A stretch of DNA of 64,000 bases from Liquorilactobacillus hordei DSM 19519 (GCF_019443985.1 NZ_CP049303.1:2046001-2110000), one strand, 5' to 3'. Positions 29,595-40,031 are shown, numbered from the stretch's first letter. Notes: generated from the letters alone by a model not told the origin. Numbers and translations: made by a program.

Positions 29595-30334
29595 TGGCTA
29601 ATTTAAAAGTAGATGTATCAGATTTAAATAAGAGTTTTGGTGATAATCATGTTCTAAAAGGCATTGATTTCAAAGTCGCCAATAATGAAGTTGTCGTATT
29701 AATCGGACCTTCTGGTTCGGGGAAAAGTACACTTTTACGTTGCTTGAATAGATTAGAGGATCCCACTTCTGGAAAAGTCTCAATTGACGGGGAAGATATT
29801 AGTAACACCAAAACTAATATTGACCATGCTCGTGAAAATATTGGAATGGTTTTCCAGCATTTTAATCTCTTTAACAATTTAACAGTTGGAGAAAATATTG
29901 AGCTTGCACCTGTTGAATTAGGTAAACTCTCCAAAGAAGATGCTGCTTCACAAGCAAAAAAACTGCTTGAAACTGTTGGATTAGAGGATAAGTATGATGC
30001 AAAACCTCAATCTCTCTCAGGTGGTCAAAAACAACGTGTGGCAATTGCACGTGCTCTTGCAATGAACCCTGATATCATGCTATTCGATGAACCAACATCA
30101 GCACTCGATCCTGAAATGGTCGGTGATGTTTTAGAGGTAATGAAGAAGTTGGCAAAAGAAGGTATGACCATGGTTGTTGTTACCCACGAAATGGGCTTTG
30201 CAAAAGAAATGGCTGATCGTGTGGTCTTTATGGCAGACGGTGTCGTTGTTGAAGAAGGCAAGCCTGAAGATGTGTTTGATCATCCGCAAAACGAACGAAC
30301 AAAGTCTTTCTTGGATAAGGTTATCAATGTTTAG
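29594..30334 (+). CDS. glnQ: Glutamine-type ABC transporter ATP-binding protein
   Basis: A 246-residue ATPase with Walker [10 protein letters not shown], the Q-loop in MVFQHFNLF, signature LSGGQKQR, Walker [13 protein letters not shown] and H-loop VVTHE. It powers the upstream fused binding-permease protein. Length and motifs are normal for polar amino acid transporters. Confidence 0.95.
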   Translation: MANLKVDVSDLNKSFGDNHVLKGIDFKVANNEVVVLIGPSGSGKSTLLRCLNRLEDPTSGKVSIDGEDISNTKTNIDHARENIGMVFQHFNLFNNLTVGENIELAPVELGKLSKEDAASQAKKLLETVGLEDKYDAKPQSLSGGQKQRVAIARALAMNPDIMLFDEPTSALDPEMVGDVLEVMKKLAKEGMTMVVVTHEMGFAKEMADRVVFMADGVVVEEGKPEDVFDHPQNERTKSFLDKVINV

Positions 30335-30428
30335 ATTGAACTAGCAAAAACATCGATGTAAAGCATTTGGAAATGTCGGATAAACAAGCATATCCAGGTT
30401 TAACTCAATAAAAAAATTAGGTTATTTT

Positions 30429-30488
30429 GAGGAATACTTCTAGCATTAAATCTTCTATTTTAATGCTAGGAATATTCCTCATTTTTTT
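30429..30488 (+). terminator. Terminator of the glutamine transporter operon
   Basis: GAGGAATACTTCTAGCATTAAA pairs almost fully with its partner ending in GGAATATTCCTC and is followed by a run of T. Confidence 0.9.
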
Positions 30489-30504
30489 CATTTATTTATT
30501 ATGA

Positions 30505-30560
30505 ATAACTGTACTTTATAAATCAAAATTCTCTGCTAATATCAAATTTTATTACCTGCT
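30505..30560 (-). repeat. Dispersed intergenic repeat, partial copy
   Basis: On the minus strand TTAGCAGAGAATTTTGATTT matches the core of the copy at 5795-5895. The neighbouring hairpin is the glutamine transporter terminator. The rest of the gap to 30699 is AT-rich without a gene. Confidence 0.5.
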
Positions 30561-30699
30561 GCTATTCACTACTTTGTTCTCTAAATGTTCATGTTTTATT
30601 TGAAAAACAAACAAATATCGTTTCAAAAAAAATCTTATGTTTCTTCTAAAATAATGTATAACTTATACTTCAATATATTTATTTAGAAAGAGGTTTATT

Positions 30700-31892
30700 T
30701 TGACTAATACTACTACAAAGAAAAGACAACATTTGTATGAAATTGATTTTATGCGTATCTTTTTTACGCTAGGGGTATTATTCAATCATACAGTTAACCA
30801 ATTTACTTCAGTAATGACAGATGGTAATGCTTATTACACTATCCGTAGTACCCGTGTTATGTTTCACTATACTAGGATGGGATTTATTTTCATTAGCGGA
30901 ATTGTTCTAACAATGACATATTTTAAAAAGCATGATTGGCCGAAATTTCTCAAAAAAAGATTTGGTGGCAGTATCTGGCCCTACCTCTCATGGAATGCTC
31001 TTTTAATGTTTTTAATGATATTAATTGGTAACCCGAATTATTCACTTAATTCATTTGGCAATAAATACTTTACAATTGTTCTACATGGAAGTAGCTTTTA
31101 TCTTTATTACATGTTGCTGGTAATGCAATTATATCTGCTATTTCCCGTAATTGTTTATCTTTTTCAACATTTTACAAACCATCATTCACTGATTCTCTCA
31201 ATCAGTTTTACTATCCAATTATTACTAGATTTCTGGATTAAATATGGAATGAGTCAAGCTGATACTAGTTCTTGGCCTTATTGGATTAAAGCTGTCAGTA
31301 TCAATATCTTTGCATATCAATTCTATATATTCTTCGGCGTTTACACTTGGTTATATCACAAAAAAGTGTATGATTTTCTTGATAAACATATTAAAAAAAT
31401 TGCAGCACTAGCTATATTAATGGCTTTTGGCATGATTATTTATTATCGTATTTGGAACCAACAATATTTACACTTAGACAGCGATCACGCATTGTCCCTC
31501 CATCAACCTTATATCGTTTGCTATGATATTATAATGCTCAGTCTAATCTTTTGGATCGGTAAAAAGTATGCCAAACGGCAAGCTCAGGGCCTACCAATCT
31601 GGTTAGAATCTTTGATGGATCGAGCTGTTAAAGTTAGTTTTGGTATGTACTTGATCAGACAATTGGGTTGCTAATTATAAGTACAATTTTAAATACACTC
31701 TCGTTGCCCAATTGGCTGCTAATCGTGCTCATCCCTGTTGGCTGGATTACTGTTATTTTTATCTCATTCGAGCTTGCTTGGATATGCTACAAAGTAACAC
31801 CTCTTGGTTTTCTAGTTGGGCGTCCCAACTGGCACCCCTTAAAAAAACAAAATATTTCACCCATTAAAAACATTTCGACTTATAAAGATTAG
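30700..31892 (+). pseudogene. Acyltransferase 3 family membrane protein, frameshifted near the 3' end
   Basis: A polytopic membrane protein with the acyltransferase-3 N-terminus EIDFMRIFFTLGVLFNHTVN (Arg and His at the family positions) and about ten membrane segments. Such proteins O-acetylate wall polymers or exopolysaccharide. It starts with TTG after GAGG. The first frame stops at 31674; the last membrane segments and the tail continue in another frame to 31892. Adding one C after GATC near 31655 would restore YLIQTIGLL, so a single-base deletion is likely. Confidence 0.75.
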
Positions 31893-31959
31893 ACATGGCA
31901 CTCCTGATTATAACTTCTTACTACTGCTAATCTTAACTATGGTCTAGTGATAAAGTTTA

Positions 31960-32668
31960 TTCAAAAGTAATCATCCACCAGCATAGCTGGTGGCTTTTTT
32001 TAGCCCTAGAAGGGCTTGACCCGACACAAAAAGCCCCTTAAAGGGGCCCAGCAAACCACTACCAACTGCTACAGCATTATTCTTATTTTTATTTTGACTG
32101 TTTAAATGGATCGATATATTCCCGTTTGCTCATACTATCACTCAATCGATCCTCAGATTCTTGTTCTCGAATGTATTTTTGAATGGTCTTCTGATTCAAA
32201 CCAACCGTGCTAACGTAATATCCGCGTGCCCAGGAACTTCGATTGCCATAGTTATATTTCAAATTGGCATGTCTCTCATGGATAATAACGGCACTTCGTC
32301 CTTTTAAATAACCCATGAATCTCGAAACACTCATTTTAGGCGGAATTTTAACTAACATATGAATACGATCAGGCATGGCATTCTCGATAATTTCAACCTC
32401 TTTCAATTCACACAGACGTCGTAAAATCCTACCAATATCTTGCTTTAATTCACCATAAATATTCTTGCGCCGATACTTGGGTGTAAATATAATGTGGTAC
32501 TTACAATTCCATCTTGTGTGTGCTAAGCTATTATCGTCTTTAGACAAGGCAAAAACTCCCTTTCGAATGTAGTTTTGGTTGGTAGCCGAAACTAATTATA
32601 TCGAAAGGGAGTTTTTCACGCTAAAGCTTTTTTCACCCCCACAAGTAAAACTTGTGGTTTATTCGCGG
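31960..32668 (-). mobile_element. IS200-like element (IS200/IS605 family, tnpA only)
   Basis: Around the transposase gene lie the expected end hairpins: CCACAAG/CTTGTGG at 32638-32656 (left end) and CCACCAG/CTGGTGG at 31976-31993 (right end). A long hairpin, AAAACTCCCTTTCG with its complement (about 32545-32615), precedes tnpA and is typical of IS200 as a block to outside transcription. GCCCCTTAAAGGGGC at 32032-32047 is a terminator behind tnpA. Exact ends are uncertain by several bases. Confidence 0.8.
32089..32547 (-). CDS. tnpA: IS200-like transposase TnpA with damaged HUH motif
   Basis: A 152-residue Y1 transposase close to IS200 TnpA (HTRWNCKYHIIFTPKYRR, IPPKMSVSRFMGYLKG, GYYVSTVG). The nucleophile Tyr125 and the metal ligand Gln129 are present in KYIREQ. 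The first His of the HUH metal site is Arg61: the usual DHIHMLV reads DRIHMLV (CGT for CAT). This copy is therefore probably inactive. Confidence 0.93.
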   Translation of the reverse strand: MSKDDNSLAHTRWNCKYHIIFTPKYRRKNIYGELKQDIGRILRRLCELKEVEIIENAMPDRIHMLVKIPPKMSVSRFMGYLKGRSAVIIHERHANLKYNYGNRSSWARGYYVSTVGLNQKTIQKYIREQESEDRLSDSMSKREYIDPFKQSK

Positions 32669-32697
32669 GTATTAAACTAAATTTTTTGTTCTGTAAC

Positions 32698-33009
32698 AAA
32701 AAAAGCCCCCTGCTCAAAAGTTATCTTTAAGCAAGGGACGAAATTATTCGCGTTACCACCCTTTTTCGCACTAAAAGTGCCTCAACAGTACAAAAATACC
32801 AGGGAAATTAACGGTTCCTACCGAATATTTGGCGTAAAACCAAATATCATTTGTTCAAAGTTCATCTTCACCCAGTTAAACTAATGCCTATTTTCAGCAA
32901 TTTAGGCTCTCTTAATAATTAGCATACATGGTTACTCTTCTTCTCATAAATTTGTCATTTTTAATAAAAAACTTAATGTGATCTTAACGCTTGAAAATCA
33001 CTATGTCAA
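32698..33009 (-). promoter_or_regulatory. Orphan T-box leader, probably methionine-specific
   Basis: On the minus strand a promoter TTGACA (33004-33009), 17 bases, TAAGAT (32981-32986) is followed by stem I (AGAAGAAGAGTAACC near 32931-32945), a candidate specifier ATG at 32863-32865 in GTGAAGATGAAC, the T-box motif AAGGGTGGTAACGCG (32749-32763) and a terminator (stem 32705-32738, T run 32698-32704). The specifier context is the same as in the Met T-box at 53066. No amino acid gene follows: the IS200-like element begins about 30 bases downstream. Confidence 0.9.
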
Positions 33010-33099
33010 TCTTTTTTTAATATTTTTATTTTAATGAATTTTATAATTCAGGTTCCTTAACTGTTCCTTATCAAAACTTAATCAGTTAAATTCTATACA

Positions 33100-34377
33100 T
33101 CATTTTTTAGTTATTAACTCAATTAAATAATCCGCAAAATCACTTGTTGAAAGTTCAACTGCATTGGATAATTCAGCTGCAAAATCAATCGTAACATGTT
33201 GTTTTTCAATTGCGGTTGCAATTGCCGTCTTAATTTCCAAGGCAACTTTGCCCCAACCAATATATTCAAATAGCATTACACCTGAAAGAATAAGTGAAGT
33301 TGGATTCAACTTATTTTGTCCTGCAAATTGAGGAGCAGTTCCATGAGTTGCTTCGAAAATCGCCCGCTTAGTCTGATAATTAATATTTGCACCAGGTGCG
33401 ATTCCAATCCCGCCAACTTGAGCAGCCAATGCATCTGATATATAATCTCCATTTAAATTTAGAGTTACAACTACATCGAAGTTTTCTGGATGTAACAACG
33501 ATTGTTGAAAAAAATTATCAGCAATGATGTCATTGACAATTACCTTACCATCTTTTTTTGCTTGTAGTTGGGCTTGAACAGCAGCTGACTGACCTTGTTG
33601 TTGTTTAATCTGAGTATATTCAAGGTTTGTAAATACCTGATTTTTAAACTCGGTTGCAGCGACTTCATACCCCCATTTTTTAAAACTACCTTCTGTTTTT
33701 TTCATGATATTACCCTTATGTACAAGAGTAACACTGCTTTTTTTGTGTGCAATCGCATAGTCAAGTGCTGCTCTTACAATTCTTTTAGAGCCCTCACTTG
33801 AGACAGGTTTGATTGCAAAGGATGAGGTTTCAGGAAAACGCACCTTATTAGATTGCTGATTTTTCTTAAGTAAATTCAATAATTCTTCTGCTTCTGTTGA
33901 ACCACTTTCAAAGTCAATCCCAGCATAGATATCTTCTGTATTTTCTCTAAAGACTGTAATATCAACATTTTCCGGATGTTTCACGGGCGAAGGTGTCCCA
34001 ATATAATATTGTACAGGTCGAACACACGCAAATAAATCTAGTTCCTGTCTTAGTGTCACATTGATTGAACGGTGTCCTTCTCCAATTGGAGTCGTTAACG
34101 GTCCCTTTATTGCAACGAAATACTCTCTGAAAGCTTTCAATGTCTCATCTGGCAGCCAATTTCCACTATTCTGATAAGCTGTTTCACCAGCAAAAAGTTG
34201 TTTCCAATGTACTTTTCGATAATCACCATAAACCTTACAAACAGCTCTATCAAAAACACGTTGCGCAGCTTGCCATATTTCTGGTCCAATTCCATCTCCA
34301 GCGATATATGGAATTATCGGATTATCAGGAACAATCAATTGTTCATCCATAATCTTTATTTTTTCTGGTTGTTTCAT
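33100..34377 (-). CDS. icd: Isocitrate dehydrogenase (NADP)
   Basis: A 425-residue enzyme converting isocitrate to 2-oxoglutarate. Family signatures are RSINVTLRQELDLFACVRP, FRENTEDIYAG, VTLVHKGNIMK and NLNGDYISDALAAQVGG. Its ATG overlaps the citrate synthase stop by 4 bases. Last gene of acn-citZ-icd, which makes 2-oxoglutarate for glutamate without a full TCA cycle. Confidence 0.96.
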   Translation of the reverse strand: MKQPEKIKIMDEQLIVPDNPIIPYIAGDGIGPEIWQAAQRVFDRAVCKVYGDYRKVHWKQLFAGETAYQNSGNWLPDETLKAFREYFVAIKGPLTTPIGEGHRSINVTLRQELDLFACVRPVQYYIGTPSPVKHPENVDITVFRENTEDIYAGIDFESGSTEAEELLNLLKKNQQSNKVRFPETSSFAIKPVSSEGSKRIVRAALDYAIAHKKSSVTLVHKGNIMKKTEGSFKKWGYEVAATEFKNQVFTNLEYTQIKQQQGQSAAVQAQLQAKKDGKVIVNDIIADNFFQQSLLHPENFDVVVTLNLNGDYISDALAAQVGGIGIAPGANINYQTKRAIFEATHGTAPQFAGQNKLNPTSLILSGVMLFEYIGWGKVALEIKTAIATAIEKQHVTIDFAAELSNAVELSTSDFADYLIELITKK

Positions 34378-35483
34378 TTATAATCCTCCTCTGACTCCTT
34401 CCGTAAATAATGTTGATTAGTCGGCCCAACATACTCTGAATTGGGACGAATTAGACAATTTTCTCGGCGTTGTTCCATGATGTGTGCTAGCCAACCTGCT
34501 GTCCGACAAGTTGCAAAAATCATAGTAAACACTGACTTATCAAGTCCAAGGCAGTGATATATCAGTGCTGTATAATAATCAACATTCGGATGGAGTCCAA
34601 ATCGCTCTAACATATATTTAGCAAGTGCTTGTTGAATCTTAAGATACTGCTTATTTCCAGTTTCAGGAGCCAATTCAGCTGCAATCTCTTCCAAAATAAA
34701 AGCTCTCGGATCTCCATTCTTATAAATTCGGTGACCAAAGCCCATGATTTTACGCTTCTTTTTTAATTGAAGTTCAACAAAATCTTTGGGATCAATTTGT
34801 TCTTTTTCGATTTCTTCAATCATCTCAAAAACACGTTCATTGGCACCACCATGCAAAGGTCCTTTTAATGCAGAAACAGCCGCTGTTAAACATGAATAAT
34901 AATCCGCAAAAGTCGAAGCAACCACCCGTGCTGTAAATGTTGAAGCATTAAATTCATGATCAGCTTGTAAAATCATTACGCTTGAAAACATCTTAGTCAA
35001 CTTTCGATCCGGTCGTTTTCCTTTAATCATATATAAAAAATTTTCAACAACGTTCAAATTAGGATCAACAGCAATTAACGGTTCATTGTCTCTGATTCGT
35101 AAAATGGCAGCAATTGCTGTCAACATTTTTGCCAAAATCTTTGGTGGTTCATCATGTTCAACATCATTTGTTGTCCCTAAAAGTGAAGTGGTTGTCCTAA
35201 GAATACTCATTGGATGTTGCGGTTCTTTAGCAATATACAGCAATAAGCGAATTGTTTCAGCTGGTAAAACCATTTTGCTAACTAAATCAGCGCGAAAATC
35301 ATAAAGTTCTTGTTCGTTGGGGAGCCTTGTATTCCATAATAAAAAGACAACTTCTTCAAATGAAGCTTCACTTAACTCTTCAATCGGATAACCAGCATAA
35401 GTTAAGTGAGCTCCGGCTGTAGAACTTATTTTAGTTTGATCAACCACCACACCTGCTAAGCCTCTTGGGTAATCCATCCTCAT
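34374..35483 (-). CDS. citZ: Citrate synthase
   Basis: A 369-residue enzyme condensing acetyl-CoA and oxaloacetate. Motifs are LHGGANERVFEMI with a catalytic His, GFGHRIYKNGDPRA with the second His, and the C-terminal ATCRTAGWLAHIMEQRREN. Length is that of the short Gram-positive type. Middle gene of the operon. Confidence 0.96.
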   Translation of the reverse strand: MRMDYPRGLAGVVVDQTKISSTAGAHLTYAGYPIEELSEASFEEVVFLLWNTRLPNEQELYDFRADLVSKMVLPAETIRLLLYIAKEPQHPMSILRTTTSLLGTTNDVEHDEPPKILAKMLTAIAAILRIRDNEPLIAVDPNLNVVENFLYMIKGKRPDRKLTKMFSSVMILQADHEFNASTFTARVVASTFADYYSCLTAAVSALKGPLHGGANERVFEMIEEIEKEQIDPKDFVELQLKKKRKIMGFGHRIYKNGDPRAFILEEIAAELAPETGNKQYLKIQQALAKYMLERFGLHPNVDYYTALIYHCLGLDKSVFTMIFATCRTAGWLAHIMEQRRENCLIRPNSEYVGPTNQHYLRKESEEDYK

Positions 35484-35505
35484 TTTCCTCCTTCATACTA
35501 ACTCA

Positions 35506-38115
35506 TTAATTTCCAGAAATCTTTTTTTCTAATACATAGGGTAAAATTCCGTTTGCTTGGTAATATTTAATATCAATCGGTGCATCAAAGCGCGAAATTA
35601 CATCAAACTTAGTGATTTTATTTGTAGATTTGGCTATTACATGGGCATATTTTCTATCTAATGTAATTGAAAAACTTTCTGTTCCGTCTAACTTAAGTGA
35701 CTGTGCATCCTCGCCTGGTAAATATTGCAATGGTAAAACTCCCATCATTACTAGATTAGAGCGATGAATTCGTTCAAAACTCTCAGCAATCACCACCTTA
35801 ACTCCTAATAACTGAACGCCCTTAGCTGCCCAGTCACGAGATGAGCCCATTCCATAATCTTTCCCCGCTAAAATTATCGATCCTATTTTTTGCGTACGAT
35901 AATTCATTGCAGCTTCATAAATTGTAGTTTCTTCGCCAGTTAACCAATCCTTGGTAAAACCACCTTGTTTATCTGGAGTTAACTGATTTTGAAGACGGAT
36001 ATTTGCAAGTGTCCCTCGAATCATAACTTCATGATTTCCTCGTCGTGAACCATAGGAATTAAAATCTTTCGGATTTACTTCATGTGCTAGTAGATACTTT
36101 CCAGCGGGTGTTCTTTGACCGATAAAACCAGCTGGTGAAATGTGATCGGTTGTTATTGAATCACCTAACTTGGCTAAGACCCGCAAATCTGTTAACTTTT
36201 TTTCATTATTTTCAAATAATGGAGGTGAAGCAAGATATGTTGACTTTTTATCCCACTTATAATTAATAGATTTAGTGCTTGGTAAGGCATTCCAGCTTGC
36301 ATTTTGCTTAAAAATATTACTATAATTGTTGGAGAAAAGCTTTGGTTTTACATATTTGTGAATTGCCTCACTTACTTCCTTTGAGGTTGGCCAAAGATCA
36401 GTTAAATATACCGGTTTATTCATTTTATTGTATCCAATAGCATCTTTACTCAAATCAATATCAAGTGTTCCAGCCAGTGCATACGCAACAACTAGTGGCG
36501 GTGAAGCTAAATAAGTATCTTTAATAAGTGGATTTACCCTACCTTCAAAATTACGATTGCCACTTTCAATTGCAGCGATTGGATAACTCGTTTTTTCTAT
36601 TACATCTTGTACTCCGTCCTTCAGTTTTCCTGAATTTCCAATACATGTTGTACAACCATAACCAACTATGTTAAATCCTAAATTATCAAGATATTTTTGT
36701 AACTTTGCCGTGACCAGATATTCCGTAACGACACGTGAGCCAGGTGCAAAAGAGGTTTTTACATACTCTGGAACCTTCAATCCATTTTCAACAGCCTTCT
36801 TAGCCAATAAGCCCGCTGTAATTAAAATCTCTGGATTCGATGTATTTGTACAACTCGTAATTGCTGCAATTCCCAATGCCCCTGGGCGAAGTTGAAATTC
36901 TTTTTCTTCGATACTAACACCACAATTCTCCAATTCGTCGTACTTTCTGAATTGTTGCGATAACTGGGATAATTTAACCAAATCTTGTGGTCGCTTTGGT
37001 CCAGCAACACTACTTTCAACTTCATTTAAATCTAATTCAACATATTCTGAATATTTTCTTTGGTTATCCTCATCTTCTTGATACATCAAAGAATTTTCTC
37101 TAGCATATGTTTCAACAATTTCAATTTGTTCTTTAGTCCGATCTGTTAACCTCAAATAGTCTATTGTTTGTTGATCAATTGGGAAAAATCCACAAGTTGC
37201 TCCATATTCAGGAGCCATATTTGAAATTGTCGCTCGGTTAGCTAGCGGAAGATCTTTTAAACCTGGACCGTAAAACTCAACAAATTTTCCAACAACATTG
37301 AATTCTCTTAATAAATGCGTTAAGGTCAAGGCCAAATCAGTTGCTGTGGCTGTCACCGGTAATTTGCCAGTCAGCCGTACTCCTACAACCTGAGGCATCG
37401 GAAAATAAGATTCTTGTCCAAGCATGCTGGCTTCTGCTTCAATCCCACCAACTCCCCAACCAAGAACTCCCAATGCGTTAATCATTGTAGTATGAGAATC
37501 GGTTCCAACTAACGTATCTGGAAACAAAACAGGGACGGCATCATCAGATTGTCTGATAACTGCTGAAAGGTATTCAAGATTAACTTGATGAATAATTCCA
37601 GTATCTGGCGGTATTACAGAAAGATTATCAAAACTTTCTTGAGCCCACTTCAAAAATAAATACCTTTCTTTGTTACGCTTGAATTCTTGTGCAATATTAT
37701 ATTCAAATGCGTCTTCATTACCCGCCATATCAACTTGAACAGAGTGATCAATTACAAGATGAACTGGCACATCTGGATTTATTTCATTTGGATCTTCTCC
37801 TTGAGCTTCATATTCTTCGCGCATTGCCGCTAAATCAACTAATGCAGGGACTCCCGTAAAATCTTGTAATATAACGCGTTCAGGTTTATAAGGAATATCA
37901 TGTTCATGTTTTTGATCCCAATCTAGATAATTAGGAAGAAATTGTTTCATCTCAGAATATTTATCACTTCTACGCAATGTTAACTCTAATAATATTCTAA
38001 TCGAATAAGGAAGCTCTTGAACTTTTTTTCCATTATCCATCATAAATTTATCGATATTATAAAATTGGTATTCCTTATCACCAATTCGGATATTATTGCT
38101 ATAATCATCTGCCAT
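35506..38115 (-). CDS. acnA: Aconitate hydratase
   Basis: An 869-residue iron-sulfur enzyme of AcnA type that isomerises citrate to isocitrate. Cluster cysteines lie in ITSCTNTSNPEIL and GCTTCIGNSG. TLVGTDSHTTMINALG and the C-terminal DYGMGSSRDWAAKG are intact. First gene of the operon, 22 bases before citZ. Confidence 0.96.
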   Translation of the reverse strand: MADDYSNNIRIGDKEYQFYNIDKFMMDNGKKVQELPYSIRILLELTLRRSDKYSEMKQFLPNYLDWDQKHEHDIPYKPERVILQDFTGVPALVDLAAMREEYEAQGEDPNEINPDVPVHLVIDHSVQVDMAGNEDAFEYNIAQEFKRNKERYLFLKWAQESFDNLSVIPPDTGIIHQVNLEYLSAVIRQSDDAVPVLFPDTLVGTDSHTTMINALGVLGWGVGGIEAEASMLGQESYFPMPQVVGVRLTGKLPVTATATDLALTLTHLLREFNVVGKFVEFYGPGLKDLPLANRATISNMAPEYGATCGFFPIDQQTIDYLRLTDRTKEQIEIVETYARENSLMYQEDEDNQRKYSEYVELDLNEVESSVAGPKRPQDLVKLSQLSQQFRKYDELENCGVSIEEKEFQLRPGALGIAAITSCTNTSNPEILITAGLLAKKAVENGLKVPEYVKTSFAPGSRVVTEYLVTAKLQKYLDNLGFNIVGYGCTTCIGNSGKLKDGVQDVIEKTSYPIAAIESGNRNFEGRVNPLIKDTYLASPPLVVAYALAGTLDIDLSKDAIGYNKMNKPVYLTDLWPTSKEVSEAIHKYVKPKLFSNNYSNIFKQNASWNALPSTKSINYKWDKKSTYLASPPLFENNEKKLTDLRVLAKLGDSITTDHISPAGFIGQRTPAGKYLLAHEVNPKDFNSYGSRRGNHEVMIRGTLANIRLQNQLTPDKQGGFTKDWLTGEETTIYEAAMNYRTQKIGSIILAGKDYGMGSSRDWAAKGVQLLGVKVVIAESFERIHRSNLVMMGVLPLQYLPGEDAQSLKLDGTESFSITLDRKYAHVIAKSTNKITKFDVISRFDAPIDIKYYQANGILPYVLEKKISGN

Positions 38116-38440
38116 AATTAAACCTCCATCCTCTTTTTAAAACCTTATAATTTTTGCTAATTCTAACATAGTTTTAATAATGGACAACTTACAAGCAGTG
38201 TTAATTTCTCCTTTTTATTTACTATTTGTGCATTTTATTACTTTTCCATTTAGCTAAACAATTATATAAGCACCATTTCATTTACAAAATAAACTGTTTT
38301 TGCTATTATTCTTATTTTTGTTAGTATCTTTATTTTTTTCATAAAAAAAATAAAGTGGATTGAAATTTAAATCTCAATTCACTTCATTTCTTTTTTTTTG
38401 AATTTAGTTCACTATCAAATTCATAGTGTTTTCAAAATAC
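38116..38440. other. AT-rich gap with terminator
   Basis: This 325-base gap separates acnA from the iron/heme transporter. No gene is visible. On the minus strand AAGTGAATTGAGATTT pairs with AAATTTCAATCCACTT, followed by A/T and T8 (about 38344-38392); this ends the transporter operon. The acnA promoter should lie to its left but I see no convincing boxes. Confidence 0.65.
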
Positions 38441-39115
38441 TTAATCACTGTCATCAAAAAAATAATTTTTAACTCCTAAGTATTTACGAATGGCCCTTTG
38501 TGTCAAAATTTGCTCTTTTGTTCCTGAAACTAATTGATTAGCAGTCAAGAACCAAATGTTATCACTACATTTACGCGTAAATACAATATCATGTAAACTA
38601 ATAAGAAAAGTTCGTCCTTTTTTCTTTTCTTCCATTACCATGTCATAAAAAACTTGTTGATATTTTACATCCAAGTACGTCAATGGTTCATCGAGCAGTA
38701 AAATATTGGTATCTTGTAGAAACGCATAAGCCAACCACGCTCTTTGCTGCTGTCCACCCGACAAATTATTAACATCACTGGTTAACAACTTCTTCAATCC
38801 TAGACTTTTTATTATATCTTCTGTATTTGTAATATTATTTTTTCTACCATGTAGTTGAGCAATTTCAAGTAATTGTCCTACAGTGACATAATCAAAAACC
38901 TGATTTTTTTGTGGCAAGTAAAAAAATGTTTCTGCATTCCTTATTATGCTTCCCCTACTAGGGGAGATAAGCTGTGCCATTGCCATCATTAATGTTGTTT
39001 TACCACTGCCATTTGGACCTAAGAGAACTGTTATTTGTTGATCTTGCAAAGCTCCGCTGATTTCTTGAAAAACTGGTTTCTTGTTATATTCAATTGTTAA
39101 TTCTTCAAACTGCAC
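38441..39115 (-). CDS. Iron/heme ABC transporter ATP-binding protein
   Basis: A 224-residue FecE-like ATPase with Walker A GPNGSGKTT, signature LSGGQQQR and Walker B ILLLDEPLTYLD. It overlaps the permease gene by 11 bases. Last gene of the NEAT-binding protein-permease-ATPase series, so it most likely powers heme or heme-iron import. Confidence 0.88.
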   Translation of the reverse strand: MQFEELTIEYNKKPVFQEISGALQDQQITVLLGPNGSGKTTLMMAMAQLISPSRGSIIRNAETFFYLPQKNQVFDYVTVGQLLEIAQLHGRKNNITNTEDIIKSLGLKKLLTSDVNNLSGGQQQRAWLAYAFLQDTNILLLDEPLTYLDVKYQQVFYDMVMEEKKKGRTFLISLHDIVFTRKCSDNIWFLTANQLVSGTKEQILTQRAIRKYLGVKNYFFDDSD

Positions 39116-40031
39116 GCGACCACCTCATTAATAGCAATAAGAATGCAGGTGCTAATAATACCAATAAAACTGCGTTCGTGGGTAATTCAGTTGGATAAAA
39201 AATAAAATGCGCAACTGTATCTGCCAAAAGCACATCTAAAATACTAAAAGTAATAACAAATGGTATTCTTGCGATTATTCCAAGATGAGTATATTCACGA
39301 ACCAACTGATTAATTATCACTCCTGCAAAAAAAACAGTTCCTAAAACAGCTGTTACTGCACCTAATAAAGCTGCTGCAATTAACTGTAAATTCATGGCAA
39401 TTTTTGCTTCATCGATTCCAAGTTGTTTGGTCTGCAGCTCAGGTAAAGCAAAGTATTGTAAATATCTGCTATTTTTTCTCCAAGAAGCAATTACAAGCGA
39501 AACAATCAGAAACAGCCAGCTGACATCAAGCCATGTAACATTGGCCAAACTTTTACCAGTCCATCCACTGCTTTCAGTCAAGATAGTTGTAAGTGCGTTG
39601 AAAAACATTGCGAGACAAAATCCACCTATAACTAAGAACAAAACATGATTATGATATTTGAAGATACTGCCGCGCAATAATAATAAACACAGTATTCCCG
39701 CAACAGTCCCAATTAAGACACGATATGTTAATGAACTTGGGAATAAAACCGTTATTAATGCAATCATTAATTCTGAACCACTTGCAATCCCTATCATAGA
39801 GCCATCAAGGTAGGGCTGTCTCAATGTTGCTGCAAGCAACAACGCACTTAATCCTATAGCAAACCCTGTTCCAAGTTCAAATATTAACCTTGGCAACCTT
39901 AATTGAATAATAATTAATTGCCAGCTGCTTTGATTTCCTATTCTGAATATTAACTGAAAAAGAACTATAAGAATACATCCTAAAAGCATTAAAACAAAAC
40001 ATTTTTTTTGCTTATTTGTCAATCTGATCAA
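39105..40031 (-). CDS. Iron/heme ABC transporter permease, FecCD family
   Basis: A 308-residue polytopic membrane protein of FecCD/BtuC type (RLPRLIFELGTGFAIGLSALLLAATLRQP near residue 45, a family hallmark). Comparable to IsdF in position and type. It overlaps the binding-protein gene by 20 bases. Confidence 0.88.
   Translation of the reverse strand: MIRLTNKQKKCFVLMLLGCILIVLFQLIFRIGNQSSWQLIIIQLRLPRLIFELGTGFAIGLSALLLAATLRQPYLDGSMIGIASGSELMIALITVLFPSSLTYRVLIGTVAGILCLLLLRGSIFKYHNHVLFLVIGGFCLAMFFNALTTILTESSGWTGKSLANVTWLDVSWLFLIVSLVIASWRKNSRYLQYFALPELQTKQLGIDEAKIAMNLQLIAAALLGAVTAVLGTVFFAGVIINQLVREYTHLGIIARIPFVITFSILDVLLADTVAHFIFYPTELPTNAVLLVLLAPAFLLLLMRWSRAV

Noticed and set aside
32620..32660. 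Riboswitch-like hairpin near CCACAAG/CTTGTGG
   Set aside because: Its place and form match the left end of an IS200-like element.
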